DNA of 64,000 nt from Micromonospora thermarum. GTDB lineage: Bacteria > Actinomycetota > Actinomycetes > Mycobacteriales > Micromonosporaceae. The DNA lies in NCBI RefSeq assembly GCF_012034245.1, contig NZ_JAATEO010000009.1:62001-126000 (forward strand), in the 5' to 3' direction. The number at the start of each line of letters is the position of its first letter. The first letter of the stretch is position 1. Positions 8,414 through 19,010 of this stretch are shown here, in pieces. The translations under genes were made by a program, and so were the position numbers. Below the pieces are notes generated by a model. It was not told where the DNA came from. It saw nothing but the letters and a program-made list of their open reading frames with translations, and searched no databases.

Positions 8414-9595
8414 GTGCTGAAGGTGGGATTGACGGGCGGGATCGGTTCCGGCAAGAGCGCGGTCGCCTCCCGGCTGGCCGAGCGCGGCGCCGTGGTCGTC
8501 GACTCCGACCGGATCGCCCGGGATGTCGTCGCACCGGGCACCGAGGGGCTCGCCGAGATCGTCGCCGCCTTCTCCGAGCGGGTGCTCGGCCCCGACGGCG
8601 CGCTCGACCGCGCCGCGCTGGGCGCCGTGGTCTTCGCCGACGAGGCCGCCCGCCGGACGCTGGAGTCGATCACCCACCCGCGGGTCCGGGCCCGCAGCGC
8701 CGAACTGGTCGCCGCGGCGGCGCCGGACGCGATCGTCGTCAACGACGTGCCGCTGCTGGTGGAGGTGGGGCTCGCGCCCACGTACCACCTGGTGGTCGTG
8801 GCGGAGACGGCCGTGCCGACGCGGCTGGAGCGGCTGGCGCGGGACCGGGGGATGGACCCGGCGGAGGCCCGGCGGCGGATCGCCGCGCAGGCCGACGACA
8901 CCCGCCGCCGGGCGGCGGCCGACGTGGTGCTCACCAACGACGGCACCCTCGCCGACCTGCACGCCGCGGTCGACGCGCTGTGGACGGACCGGTTGCTGCC
9001 CTACGAGGCCAACGTCCGCGAACGGCGGGCGGTCCGACCGCCGCGGGTCGAACTGATCGAGGCGGACCCGACGTGGCCGCTGCAGTACGCGCGCCTGGCC
9101 GCCCGGATCCGGCACGCCGTCGCCCCGGCCGACCTCCGCATCGACCACATCGGCTCGACGGCCGTTCCCGGCCTGGCCGCCAAGGATGTGATCGACATCC
9201 AGCTCACCGTGCCGCGCCTCGCCGACGCCGACGGGCCGCTGGCCGAGTGTCTCGCCGACGCGGGTTTCCCGCGCCTGCCCGGCGAGTGGTGGGACACACC
9301 CCGGCTGCCCGGCGACGACCGGTGGGAGAAGCGGCTGCACGGCAGCGCTGACCCGGCCCGGCCGGTGTACCTGCACATCCGCGAAGCCGGTACGCCCGGC
9401 TGGCGGTACGCGCTGCTGATGCGGGACCACCTGCGGGCGGATCCCGACCAGCGGGCCGCGTACCTGCTGCTCAAGCGCGAGCTGGCCGCTTCCGCGCCGG
9501 ACGCCGCCACCTACTCGACGGCGAAGGACCCGTGGTTCGACGAGGAGCACCTGCGGGCCGAGGAGTGGGCCGTGCAGACCGGCTGGCGGCCCTGA
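8414..9595 (+). CDS. coaE: Dephospho-CoA kinase fused to a GrpB/UPF0157 domain
   Basis: 393 residues. The N-terminal ~200 residues are dephospho-CoA kinase, the last step of coenzyme A synthesis: P-loop GLTGGIGSGKS, DSDRIARDVV, and the lid helix with RLARDRGM. The C-terminal ~190 residues (VELIEADPTWPLQYARLAARIRHAV...IDHIGSTAVPGL AAKDVIDI) form a GrpB/UPF0157 domain related to nucleotidyltransferases. This two-domain CoaE is the normal actinobacterial form, as in M. tuberculosis; the second domain is reported there to help folding or regulation. GTG 8414 gives the expected N-terminus VLKVGLTGGIG. It converges on the next gene with a 4-base gap. Confidence 0.95.
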   Translation: MLKVGLTGGIGSGKSAVASRLAERGAVVVDSDRIARDVVAPGTEGLAEIVAAFSERVLGPDGALDRAALGAVVFADEAARRTLESITHPRVRARSAELVAAAAPDAIVVNDVPLLVEVGLAPTYHLVVVAETAVPTRLERLARDRGMDPAEARRRIAAQADDTRRRAAADVVLTNDGTLADLHAAVDALWTDRLLPYEANVRERRAVRPPRVELIEADPTWPLQYARLAARIRHAVAPADLRIDHIGSTAVPGLAAKDVIDIQLTVPRLADADGPLAECLADAGFPRLPGEWWDTPRLPGDDRWEKRLHGSADPARPVYLHIREAGTPGWRYALLMRDHLRADPDQRAAYLLLKRELAASAPDAATYSTAKDPWFDEEHLRAEEWAVQTGWRP

Positions 9596-9599
9596 CCGG

Positions 9600-11249
9600 T
9601 CACCGCCCGCCCGCCACCCCGGTCGTGGTGGAGCGCGTGGCGTCCAGTCGGGGCACCGACCCCGGCACCAGGTCGAGCTGCGCCCATGTGTCCGCCCGGG
9701 TCCGCAGCTCCAGCCGGCGCAGCAGGCCCGACCGGTCGACCCAGTAGCGCAGGTGCGCGCCGGACGCCCGCAGCTCCACCACGTCGACGCTCGTCCCGGC
9801 GAGACTGTCCCCGCGGATCCGTCGGATGGTGCCGGTGGGTGTGCTCGCGCCGGCCCGCAGGGCGGCCGCCACGAGCGCGGTGAGGTCGTCGGCGGGGGCG
9901 GCCCGCCAGCCGCGCGCCGGCACCGGCAGCGGCGGGCGTCCGGGTGCCTCCACGGCGCCGGGGACGGTGGCAGCCGGGACGTCCGTCCGGGTCGCGCGTC
10001 CCCCGTCGTGCCGCACCAGCGTCCGTCGCGCGGGCACGGCGAGGTCTCCGACGACCAGGTACGCGTCGCGCCCGTTCCAGGTGAGCCAGCCGGCGCCGCG
10101 CAGGTTCGTGCCCGGGCCGAGGGGCGCGGTGAGCGTGACGGTCGCCCCGCCCACGCCGCGCAGGCGCGCGGGGAGCCGCTCCAGGCGGCGCCGCTCGGTG
10201 GCGGTGAGCGTCCGGGGCGTCCCGGGCCGGCCGCCCAACGCGTCCACCGGGCGCAGCGTGGGCCGGTCGGCGCGGTGGAGCTGCACGGTGACCGGGCCGG
10301 CACCCGGCAGTGGAACCTCCAGCCGGTGCAGCCGGGCATCGCGGTCCACCCACCAGCGCCCGGCCGGGACCGCCGGCGGGGACGCGCCGGGGGGCGCCGG
10401 CAGCGGCGCCTCCAGGACGTCCAGCCGTTCGGCCGCCACGTCGGCCCGGGCGGTCCAGCGCGCCGTGTCGGGGGCCGGCGCGTCGGGGCGGTCGGCCGCG
10501 AGCCGGAACAGCAGGTCGAGGACCGGGGCGAGGCGCCCGTCGGCGGGCAGCGCGGCCAGGCGCCACCGGTCGACGGGCGGCACCAGGGGCGGGGGCGCCG
10601 GGGTCGGTACGGCGGCAGGGTCCGGCCGCAGGACCACCGTCGACGGCGTGGCCTGGAGAAGCCCTCGTTCGGTGCCCGCGCCCGGTCCACCCACGTCGAG
10701 GTAGACCAGGGGGCGGGACCAGTCCACCCAGCCGACCAGTTCGGTGCGCTCGGCGCCGGTCCCCGCCGTCACGCGCACCCCGGCCCGCAGGTCGCGGTAG
10801 TTGGTGACGCGCACCGCCGCGAGCCGCGTCCGCTCCTCGGCGGTCAGCGTGCGGGGCGGGTCCGACGGTTCGGGCGCCCAGCTCAGCAGCCCGACGACCA
10901 GGGCGGCGGCGGAGACCAGGGCCACCGCCGCGAGCACCAGGAGGGTGGTGCGGCGGCGGCCGGTGACCACCCGGGGAAGGTGACCGGTCTGCGTGCCGTC
11001 GGGCACCGGGCGGTGGGGGGCCGGGGGAGGGACGCCGCCGGGTGTCCGGCGCCGGCGGGCGCCGGGTGACGATGCCGGGGTGCGGCGACCGCCGGTCGGT
11101 GCCGTGCCGCCGGTCGTTGGCGGCGGCTCCGGGTCGGCCTCAGGGTCGACCGCGTGCGGAGCGCGGCCGGTGACCGGGCGGCGCTCGGTTTCCGGTGGCG
11201 TGCGGCGGGGACGGGCGGAGGACTCCACGCGAGGTTGAACGGAATTCAC
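9600..11249 (-). CDS. Membrane-anchored protein with tandemly duplicated extracellular module (unknown function)
   Basis: 549 residues, no family recognised. Residues 1-100 are a Pro/Arg-rich cytoplasmic tail, 101-124 a single membrane helix ([20 protein letters not shown]), and the rest is extracytoplasmic. That part is an internal duplication: unit 1 (about 132-338) and unit 2 (about 344-536) both open with PRTLTAxER and both contain a G-W-x-x-W/D...LVxx[11 protein letters not shown] block followed by a [13 protein letters not shown] / [13 protein letters not shown] block. The second block resembles the Trp-Val-Asp-x-x-Gly-Leu-x-Arg motif of LppX/LprG-like lipoprotein folds, but this is only a pattern impression. 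The start is GTG 11249, confirmed by no better site. The gene is divergent from uvrB (276 bases apart). Confidence 0.75.
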   Translation of the reverse strand: MNSVQPRVESSARPRRTPPETERRPVTGRAPHAVDPEADPEPPPTTGGTAPTGGRRTPASSPGARRRRTPGGVPPPAPHRPVPDGTQTGHLPRVVTGRRRTTLLVLAAVALVSAAALVVGLLSWAPEPSDPPRTLTAEERTRLAAVRVTNYRDLRAGVRVTAGTGAERTELVGWVDWSRPLVYLDVGGPGAGTERGLLQATPSTVVLRPDPAAVPTPAPPPLVPPVDRWRLAALPADGRLAPVLDLLFRLAADRPDAPAPDTARWTARADVAAERLDVLEAPLPAPPGASPPAVPAGRWWVDRDARLHRLEVPLPGAGPVTVQLHRADRPTLRPVDALGGRPGTPRTLTATERRRLERLPARLRGVGGATVTLTAPLGPGTNLRGAGWLTWNGRDAYLVVGDLAVPARRTLVRHDGGRATRTDVPAATVPGAVEAPGRPPLPVPARGWRAAPADDLTALVAAALRAGASTPTGTIRRIRGDSLAGTSVDVVELRASGAHLRYWVDRSGLLRRLELRTRADTWAQLDLVPGSVPRLDATRSTTTGVAGGR

Positions 11250-11495
11250 CGCCCGGGGGTGACGAGCAGGGGCGCTCGCGGCGGCCGGTCAGCGCTGTCA
11301 GCGCGACCACGTCGGGTGCGCACGCCGGAGACGGGTGCTGCGACCCCCTGTGCCGGGGGCGGCCGGCCGTCGAGGGCCCGGCCACCGGCCCGGTCGGCCG
11401 CCGCGAGCGGCCTACGCGAAAAGCGTAGTCCTGTGGGATGGGGCACACAATGGGGATATCGAAGCCGATCACGGACGGTCGGTAGTCGGCCCGGA

Positions 11496-11518
11496 GTGTC
11501 GGACCCCGGGCGTACCGT
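11496..11518 (+). promoter_or_regulatory. RecA-NDp-type DNA-damage promoter of uvrB
   Basis: GTGTCGGAC (11496-11504), 8 bases, TACCGT (11513-11518). Six of nine positions of the upstream box match the consensus, including the TGTCGG core. The ATG of uvrB starts 7 bases after the -10 box (probable leaderless mRNA). Confidence 0.6.
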
Positions 11519-11525
11519 GGGTGTC

Positions 11526-13625
<2,100 letters not shown>

Positions 13626-13645
13626 CGGCCGGGGGCCGGCACGTA

Positions 13646-13660
13646 CCGCCTCTGAGGCGG
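13646..13660 (+). terminator. Probable terminator hairpin after uvrB
   Basis: CCGCCTC-T-GAGGCGG, perfectly self-complementary, 20 bases after the uvrB stop codon. Confidence 0.5.
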
Positions 13661-13772
13661 GGCGCCGGGGCCGGGCGGTGGACGGGAAGACCGCCTAGGT
13701 TGCGTTGCGCAAGCGAGCTATTGCGTTGGGTGACCGCCGTGCGTACTCTCCCTCGATGGGGAGGAACGACTA

Positions 13773-14087
13773 GTGGTGGGTCGCTCGGTGGGCAAACTGT
13801 GGCGGTCGGCGGGAAAAAGCCGGTTTGCGGCTCGTCCGCTCCCATCCGGGCAGCGATACTTCGACGACTCCGATGTGCGCACGGTGCCGCAGCCAGGCTT
13901 TGATACCGCCTGGCGAAATGTCGTGGTGCATTGCCCGATCTCCTCGCCCGGCCAGAATGCCGACCTGGCCTCGCAGGTGCGTCGACGCAGCGGGTCTGCC
14001 CGGCCCGCCGCGCTTGCGACGGACGAGTTGTTCGGCGAGCTCGGTGGCTCAAAAGGGTGGACCTTGGCGACGGGTGGGGAACAGTGA
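13773..14087 (+). CDS. Small ORF coupled to the tnpB-like gene (unknown)
   Basis: A possible 104-residue protein starting at GTG 13773. Support: a strong ribosome site GGGGAGG ends 8 bases before the start, and its TGA (14085-14087) overlaps the GTG of the tnpB-like gene in a GTGA junction. The sequence (MVGRSVGKLWRSAGK..., PQPGFDTAWRNVVVHCP) matches no family I know. It is not a serine recombinase or a Y1 transposase, the usual partners in front of tnpB. The stretch is somewhat less GC-rich than its surroundings. It could be a non-coding left end of the element that happens to be open. Confidence 0.35.
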   Translation: MVGRSVGKLWRSAGKSRFAARPLPSGQRYFDDSDVRTVPQPGFDTAWRNVVVHCPISSPGQNADLASQVRRRSGSARPAALATDELFGELGGSKGWTLATGGEQ

Positions 14088-15491
14088 GCGTCATCCGGAT
14101 CGCCTACTCGGCCGGTCTGAACCCCGGTAAGTACGCGGCGCTGGTGGAGCAGGCGCGCCGGCTGGGTCGGGTGCGCAGCGAAGTATGGCAGCGCTTCGGC
14201 TCGATTGGCGGGGTCGGGTCGGGGCTGAGGGACCGGCAGGTGCGGGACCGCTGGCTGGCTGACGGCACGCATCAGCGGTTCGGTGTGCTGGCGAACGCGT
14301 GGAAGGAAACCGTCCGCGACGCGATGGCCGACATCGCGGCGAACCTGGCGGCGGCCAAGGTCGAGGTGAGGCGGGCGATCCTGCGGCGGACCGGGGATCC
14401 GGCCGAGCGCAAGCGCATGCTCACAGCGCTGAAGACCCACACGTGGGCGGACGACCCGTTCCTGGCCCGACGGATGCGCAAGCACTGGAGGCGAGGCAAG
14501 AACCGCACCCACGATCAGATCGTCGTGCGCGCCGACCAGCACCACAGCTTCGCTGACGAGCGCGGCCATCTGTGGCTGGCCGTTCCCGGCCTCGAACGCC
14601 GCAAGATGGTCAGAATTCCGCTGTCCACGACTGTCGCTCCAACCGGCACGCTGCGGCTGATCTTGCGCGGCGGCCGGGTTCGAGGTGCACTACCAGATCG
14701 ACGCATTCCAGATGCGGTCGTCGCGGCGACCGTGCGGTGCCCGGATGATCGGGGTCGACAAGGGCTACACCGAAGCCCTGACCGACTCCGAGGGCGAGCA
14801 CCACGGCACCCGCCTCGGGACGCTACTCGCTGCCGAGTCGGACCGGGGGAAGGAGCGGAACCGGCGTCGGGCGAAGCTGCGGTCGATAGCCAACAACGCC
14901 GCTCGCCGCGGCGACCACGCGAAAGCGCATCGGATCACAGTCAACAACCTCGGGCAGGTGAAGCGGGACCGGCAAGCGGCCCGTCACCGGGCGCAGGTCC
15001 GTACGGAGATCTTCACGGCCGTGCACCGGGTCGTCGACAAGGCCGCGACGGTGGTCGCCGAAGACCTGACCAAGAGCTTCGCCGGGCGCAAGAGGCTTGG
15101 CAAGAACGTCAACCGTCGCCTCGCCGCGTGGACCAAAGCGATCACCGCCGAGGCGCTGGCGAACGTGTCGGAGCGCAGAGGTTCTGCGTTCGTGCACGTC
15201 AATGCCGCCTACACCGCACAAGCCTGTCACCGCTGCGGCCGGCTCGGCCGCCGCGACGGGGACCGGCTTCACCGCACCGTGTGCGGGGTGGTGTGGCAGG
15301 CCGACGTGAACGCCGCGATCAACATCCCGCGGCGAGCAGGCGACCCCGACATCGCCCTGCACACCCCGCACCAGAGGGTGAGGCAGATCCTGCAGGACAG
15401 GACCGACCGCCACCGGACCAGACTGCCGGTCCAGGACTCCAGACCGGCCCCGCCGAGCGGAGAGCGAATCATCCCAACTGCTCAGCATTGA
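14084..15491 (+). pseudogene. tnpB: TnpB-like RNA-guided nuclease/transposase accessory gene, frameshifted
   Basis: The N-terminal ~195 codons run from GTG 14084 in one frame; the nuclease part continues one frame over after a TGA at 14658-14660, so a single-base indel lies within about 14661-14684. The second part has all three RuvC acidic positions: IGVDKGY (RuvC-I Asp), VVAEDLTKSF (RuvC-II Glu) and QADVNAAINI (RuvC-III Asp), with the TnpB zinc-ribbon beginning CHRCG. One of the four zinc cysteines appears replaced (RTVCG where CxxCG is expected). The N-terminus (IRIAYSAGLNPGKYAALVEQARRLG) differs from the usual IS605-type TnpB start. No tnpA is adjacent. Sequencing error, recent mutation, or less likely programmed frameshifting could explain the break. 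Confidence 0.8.
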
Positions 15492-15493
15492 GC
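15425..15493 (+). ncRNA. Possible omega-RNA 3' part at the end of the tnpB-like gene
   Basis: Two hairpins sit at the very end of the coding region: GCCGGTC...GACCGGC (15425-15448) and GCTCA-GCAT-TGAGC (15480-15493), the latter containing the stop codon. In TnpB systems the guide RNA scaffold overlaps the 3' end of tnpB and ends near the element's right end. Which base ends the scaffold cannot be seen; the role is inferred from position and folding only. Confidence 0.3.
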
Positions 15494-15515
15494 AACCAGT
15501 AGGAAGCAGGCGGGA

Positions 15516-16376
15516 ATGCCGTTGCCAACAAGTCCGGTCATCCGACGCGCGCGACTCGGTGCCGAGCTGCGTCAACTGCGCCGACGGGAGGCACTCACCC
15601 TCGAGCAGGTCTGCGACCGGCTCGGCTGGGCCTCCACCTCCAAGCTGTCCCGTATCGAGCTCGGCCAGAGCCGTCCGGACCTGGCCGACGTGCTGGACCT
15701 GCTCGACGTCTACCAGGTGCCACCGGCGCAGCGGGACGCGCTCATCGTCATCGCCCGGGACGCCGCCACGAGCCGGGGCTGGTGGCGGGCGCTGGGTGAG
15801 ATGGGGGAGCGGCAGCGCACGTACGCGGAGCTGGAGGCCGGCGCGGCGAGCATCGTGGACTGGCAGCCCGCCGTCGTGCCGGGGCTGCTCCAGACCCCGG
15901 CGTACGCGCGGCTGCGGGTCACCGCCGGCCACCTGGTGGACCCGACCGTGGACGTCGAGGCGGACGTCCGGGCCCGGCTGATCCGGCACGACGTGCTGCG
16001 GCGGGAGGACCCACCCCGCTACACGGCGCTCCTCGCCGAGGCGGTGTGCGAGGTCGGCGACACACCGCCCGAGGTGTGGCGCGAGCAGCTCCGGCACCTC
16101 GTCGACCTGGCCGAGCTGGCGAACGTGACGATCCGCCTGCTGCCCCGCGACCGGTCTCCCCGCGGCGGGGTGCGGCCGCTCACGCCGTACTCCTGCTACT
16201 CGTTCCCGGATCCGGCCGACCCCCGCACGGTGATGCTGGAGGCGCTGACCACTGATGTCCGGCTGGTCGCCCCGGCCGATGTGGAGCGGTACGAACGGCT
16301 CACCGGGTGGCTGCTGGAGGCCGCGTTGACACCGGAGGAGACGGTCGCGGCGCTGGGCCGGCGGCTCGCTGACTGA
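15516..16376 (+). CDS. XRE-type regulator with DUF5753 domain
   Basis: 286 residues. An N-terminal helix-turn-helix (residues ~10-65: LGAELRQLRRREALTLEQVCDRLGW STSKLSRIELGQ) is followed by the DUF5753 domain (QPAVVPGLLQTPAYAR... VTIRLLP... FPDPADPRTVMLEAL...). Such proteins are abundant in Streptomyces-like actinobacteria and usually act together with a small DUF397 protein encoded next door. Here no DUF397 gene is visible on either side. ATG 15516 has AGGA about 11 bases upstream, within 30 bases of the end of the tnpB-like gene. Target genes are unknown. Confidence 0.9.
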   Translation: MPLPTSPVIRRARLGAELRQLRRREALTLEQVCDRLGWASTSKLSRIELGQSRPDLADVLDLLDVYQVPPAQRDALIVIARDAATSRGWWRALGEMGERQRTYAELEAGAASIVDWQPAVVPGLLQTPAYARLRVTAGHLVDPTVDVEADVRARLIRHDVLRREDPPRYTALLAEAVCEVGDTPPEVWREQLRHLVDLAELANVTIRLLPRDRSPRGGVRPLTPYSCYSFPDPADPRTVMLEALTTDVRLVAPADVERYERLTGWLLEAALTPEETVAALGRRLAD

Positions 16377-16409
16377 CGTCGGTGACGGGTTGACGGCGGC
16401 ACGGCGCGG

Positions 16410-16441
16410 CCGACCGGGCCCGGCGCCCCCGAGCCCGTCGG
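16410..16441. terminator. Possible bidirectional terminator
   Basis: Imperfect inverted repeat CCGACCGGGC (16410-16419) / GCCCGTCGG (16433-16441), one bulge, between the convergent XRE regulator and monooxygenase genes. Confidence 0.35.
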
Positions 16442-16493
16442 GACCGGCGGCCGGCGCGTGCGGACAGCACGATAGGCGGCGGGTACGACAGTG

Positions 16494-16787
16494 TCAGGCG
16501 GGCACGTCGACGAAGTGCTCGACCAGCGGCGGGTTGGCGAAGTGCGGGCCGATCAGCTCGCGCCACCGGGTGAACCGCTCGCTGTTGCGGAAGTTCTCGG
16601 TGTGCGCCTCGACCGAGTCCCACTCGACCAGCAGCACGAACCGCGACGGCGACTCCACGCCGCGGGTCATCCGCACCGACCGGCAGCCGGGCGTGCCGGC
16701 GAGCACCGGATGCCCCTTCGCGTACGCGGCGGCGAACTCGTCCTCGTGTCCCGGCAGCACGTCGATCAACGCGACCTCAAGCACCAT
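16494..16787 (-). CDS. Antibiotic biosynthesis monooxygenase (ABM) domain protein
   Basis: 97 residues, a single ABM/dimeric alpha-beta barrel domain: VLEVALIDVLPGHEDEFAAAY, then HPVLAGTPGCRSVRM, FVLLVEWDSVEAHTENF and FRNSERFTRWRELIGPHF. Members include quinone-forming monooxygenases, heme-degrading enzymes and proteins of unknown role; nothing here ties it to antibiotic synthesis. ATG 16787 was chosen because the domain begins at once (MVLEVAL); the longer open frame upstream is antisense to pnuC. It stands alone, divergent from pnuC. Confidence 0.88.
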   Translation of the reverse strand: MVLEVALIDVLPGHEDEFAAAYAKGHPVLAGTPGCRSVRMTRGVESPSRFVLLVEWDSVEAHTENFRNSERFTRWRELIGPHFANPPLVEHFVDVPA

Positions 16788-16889
16788 GTGGGGCAGCCTC
16801 GCACGGCGGCCGGCGTGGCGTTCGCGGCGGGGCGGCTTCCCGCCGGCTGGACGGCTCTCTAGGGTGATCGCGCGGGAGAGGGGAGAGGC

Positions 16890-17543
16890 ATGATCGACTG
16901 GCTCACCGGCGCGGCGTTCAGCGTGGGGGGCACGCCGACGACCTGGGCCGAGCTGCTGGGCTTCGCCACCGGGGTGCTCACCGTCTGGCTGGTGGCCCGC
17001 CAGCGGATCGCGAACTGGCCGCTCGGCATCGCGAACGTGCTGCTGCTGATGCTTCTCTTCTGGACCGCCGGCCTGTACGCCGACGCCGCGCTCCAGGTGG
17101 TCTACGTCGGACTGGGCCTGTACGGGTGGTGGGCCTGGCTCTTCGGTGGGGAGCGGCGGACCCGGCTCGCCGTGAGCCGGACGGGCCGTGGCGAGTGGTG
17201 GGCCCTCGCCGCCGTCGGGGCGGCGCTGACCGCCGCGATCTGGCTGCTGCTGGACCGGGCCACCGACTCGACGGTGCCGCTGCCGGACGCGTTGACCACG
17301 GCGCTGTCGTTGCTGGCGACGTACGGCCAGACCCGCAAGCGGGTGGAGAGCTGGTGGCTGTGGATCACCGCCGACCTGATCTACGTCCCGCTCTACGCCT
17401 ACAAGGGCCTGCACCTGACCGCCGCGCTCTATGTCGTCTTCCTCGGGCTGTGCGTGCTGGGGCTGCGCGAGTGGCGTGCCGACCTGCGGCGCGGGGCGGC
17501 GGCGACGCCGGTGCCGCCCGGCCCGGCCCCGGTCGCCGCGTGA
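16890..17543 (+). CDS. pnuC: PnuC-family nicotinamide riboside/NMN transporter
   Basis: 217 residues with about seven hydrophobic helices, matching the PnuC family: NWPLGIANVLLLMLLFWTAGLYADAALQVVY VGLGLYGWW near the middle and the substrate-binding type WWLWITADLIYVPLYAYKGL segment in the second half. PnuC proteins pass nicotinamide riboside by facilitated diffusion and rely on cytoplasmic phosphorylation to trap it. The next gene, overlapping by four bases (GTGA), encodes the matching NadR-type kinase/adenylyltransferase, which supports riboside as substrate. ATG 16890 follows GGGAGAGG. A TAGGGT box at 16860-16865 may be the -10. No NAD riboswitch motif was recognised in the short leader. 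Confidence 0.93.
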   Translation: MIDWLTGAAFSVGGTPTTWAELLGFATGVLTVWLVARQRIANWPLGIANVLLLMLLFWTAGLYADAALQVVYVGLGLYGWWAWLFGGERRTRLAVSRTGRGEWWALAAVGAALTAAIWLLLDRATDSTVPLPDALTTALSLLATYGQTRKRVESWWLWITADLIYVPLYAYKGLHLTAALYVVFLGLCVLGLREWRADLRRGAAATPVPPGPAPVAA

Positions 17544-18688
17544 CCGCCGCCGACGCGGCACACCACGGGACGGCCGCGGTCGTCGGCCCGCAGGCGCGAC
17601 GCGGGATCGACTTCCGGCACGGCCTGGTGGTCGGGAAGTTCTACCCGCCGCACGCCGGACACCACGCGCTGATCGACGCCGCCGCCGCCCGCTGCGCCGC
17701 CGTCACCGTGGTGGTGGCACCCTCGCGCCGGGAGTCGATCCCGCTCGACCTGCGGCTGGCCTGGCTGCGTGAGGCGCACGCGGGCACGCCCTGGGTCCGT
17801 TTCGTCGGGACGTACGACGACCATCCGGTGGACTACGCCGATCCGGCGGTCTGGGACCTGCACTGCGCGGTGTTCCGCGCCGCGCTGGGCGGGGACCGGG
17901 TCGACGCGGTCTTCTCCTCCGAGGCGTACGGCGAGGAACTGGCGCGGCGGTTCGACGCCGTACCCGTCGGTGTCGATCCGGACCGGCGGACCGTGCCGGT
18001 CTCCGGCACCGCGGTGCGCGCGGACCCGGCGGGGCACTGGGACCGCCTCCACCCGGCGGTGCGGGCGTGGTTCGTCAGGCGGGTGGTCGTGGTGGGCGCC
18101 GAGTCGACGGGGACGACCACGATGGCCGCCGCGCTCGCCGCGCACTTCGGCACCGGGTGGGTGCCGGAGTACGGGCGGGAGCTGACCGCGCGCAAGCTCG
18201 CCCGGCTGCGCCGGGAGCGGCCCGCGGCCACGGTGTTCGACGTGACCTGGGGCCGGGACGACTTCGTCGAGGTGGTGCGGGAGCAGCAGGCCGCCGAGGA
18301 CGCGGCCGCGCGGTCGTCGGGCCCGCTGCTGTTCTGCGACACCGACGCGCGGGCCACCGCGGTGTGGGAGGAGCGCTACCTCGGCGCCGCCTCCCCGGAG
18401 GTGCGTGCGGCGGCCCGCCGTCCGGCGCTGTACCTGCTCACGGACCACGTCGGGGTGCCTTTCGACGACGACGGCCTGCGCGACGGGGAGCACCTGCGGG
18501 CGTGGATGACCGACCGGTTCCGGGCCGAGCTGGCCGGCTGCGGGGTGCCCGTGGTCGAGCTGACCGGCCCGCACGAGCGGCGGTTGGCGGTGGCGGTCGC
18601 CGCCTGCGCCGACCTGCTGGCGGCTGGCTGGGAGCTGGCCGACCCGCTGCTCCCCGCGCCGCCGGGAGACTCAGGGCTAGCCTCCTAG
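17540..18688 (+). CDS. nadR: NadR-type NMN adenylyltransferase / nicotinamide riboside kinase
   Basis: 382 residues, two domains without the helix-turn-helix of enterobacterial NadR. The adenylyltransferase part begins GLVVGKFYPPHAGHHALID with the HxGH nucleotide-binding motif and contains FSSEAYGEELARRF; SGTAVRADP is the ISxTxxR-like motif. The second domain resembles the riboside kinase (VVVVGAESTGTTTMAAALA, VPEYGRE, CDTDARATAVW). In its P-loop the usual Lys is Thr (STGTTT instead of STGKST), which may mean altered kinase activity. GTG 17540 overlaps the pnuC stop, so import and NAD salvage are co-expressed. Confidence 0.92.
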   Translation: MTAADAAHHGTAAVVGPQARRGIDFRHGLVVGKFYPPHAGHHALIDAAAARCAAVTVVVAPSRRESIPLDLRLAWLREAHAGTPWVRFVGTYDDHPVDYADPAVWDLHCAVFRAALGGDRVDAVFSSEAYGEELARRFDAVPVGVDPDRRTVPVSGTAVRADPAGHWDRLHPAVRAWFVRRVVVVGAESTGTTTMAAALAAHFGTGWVPEYGRELTARKLARLRRERPAATVFDVTWGRDDFVEVVREQQAAEDAAARSSGPLLFCDTDARATAVWEERYLGAASPEVRAAARRPALYLLTDHVGVPFDDDGLRDGEHLRAWMTDRFRAELAGCGVPVVELTGPHERRLAVAVAACADLLAAGWELADPLLPAPPGDSGLAS

Positions 18689-18797
18689 GAAGCCATACGC
18701 GGTGTGGCCCCCCCGCCTATTCCCGCGCCGAATGGTGGGGAGGGACACCGAACGCCCAAGGTGCGGTCACTGACCGCAGTGGGTGAGAATGGTGGTT

Positions 18798-18920
18798 GAG
18801 GAGGGGAGTATTCCCCTGCGACGGAGTCGTCAGCACGGTCGACCGCCGGCCCCCCCGGTGGCGCGACCCGGCCCCGTCGGTCGCCGTCCCATCCGGGGAC
18901 GGCGGCGGAAGAGACCTCCG
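18798..18920 (+). promoter_or_regulatory. yybP-ykoY-type manganese riboswitch
   Basis: The leader of terC contains GGGGAGTA (18803-18810), GGAGTCGTCAGCAC (18823-18836), a GC-rich stem, and GAGACCTCC (18911-18919). The outer stem pairs GGAGG (18800-18804) with CCTCC. Conserved GGGGAGTA, GTCGTCA and AGACC blocks in this order are the hallmark of the yybP-ykoY Mn2+ sensor, which commonly precedes terC/mntP-type exporters. Recognised by eye, not by covariance model. Confidence 0.8.
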
Positions 18921-19010
18921 ACAGTCACCAGAGTCAGCGTCACCGGCTCACCGCGCTTCGTGAGGGCGTACGGTGTGCCGGACGTTGCGTGTCTGCCGGA
19001 GGAATGAACC

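Noticed and set aside
16494..16787. Part of an antibiotic biosynthesis cluster (ABM domain)
   Set aside because: No biosynthetic genes are near; the domain name alone is not evidence.
16788..16889. NAD-type riboswitch upstream of pnuC
   Set aside because: The leader is only about 100 bases and I could not recognise the conserved blocks of either NAD riboswitch class.
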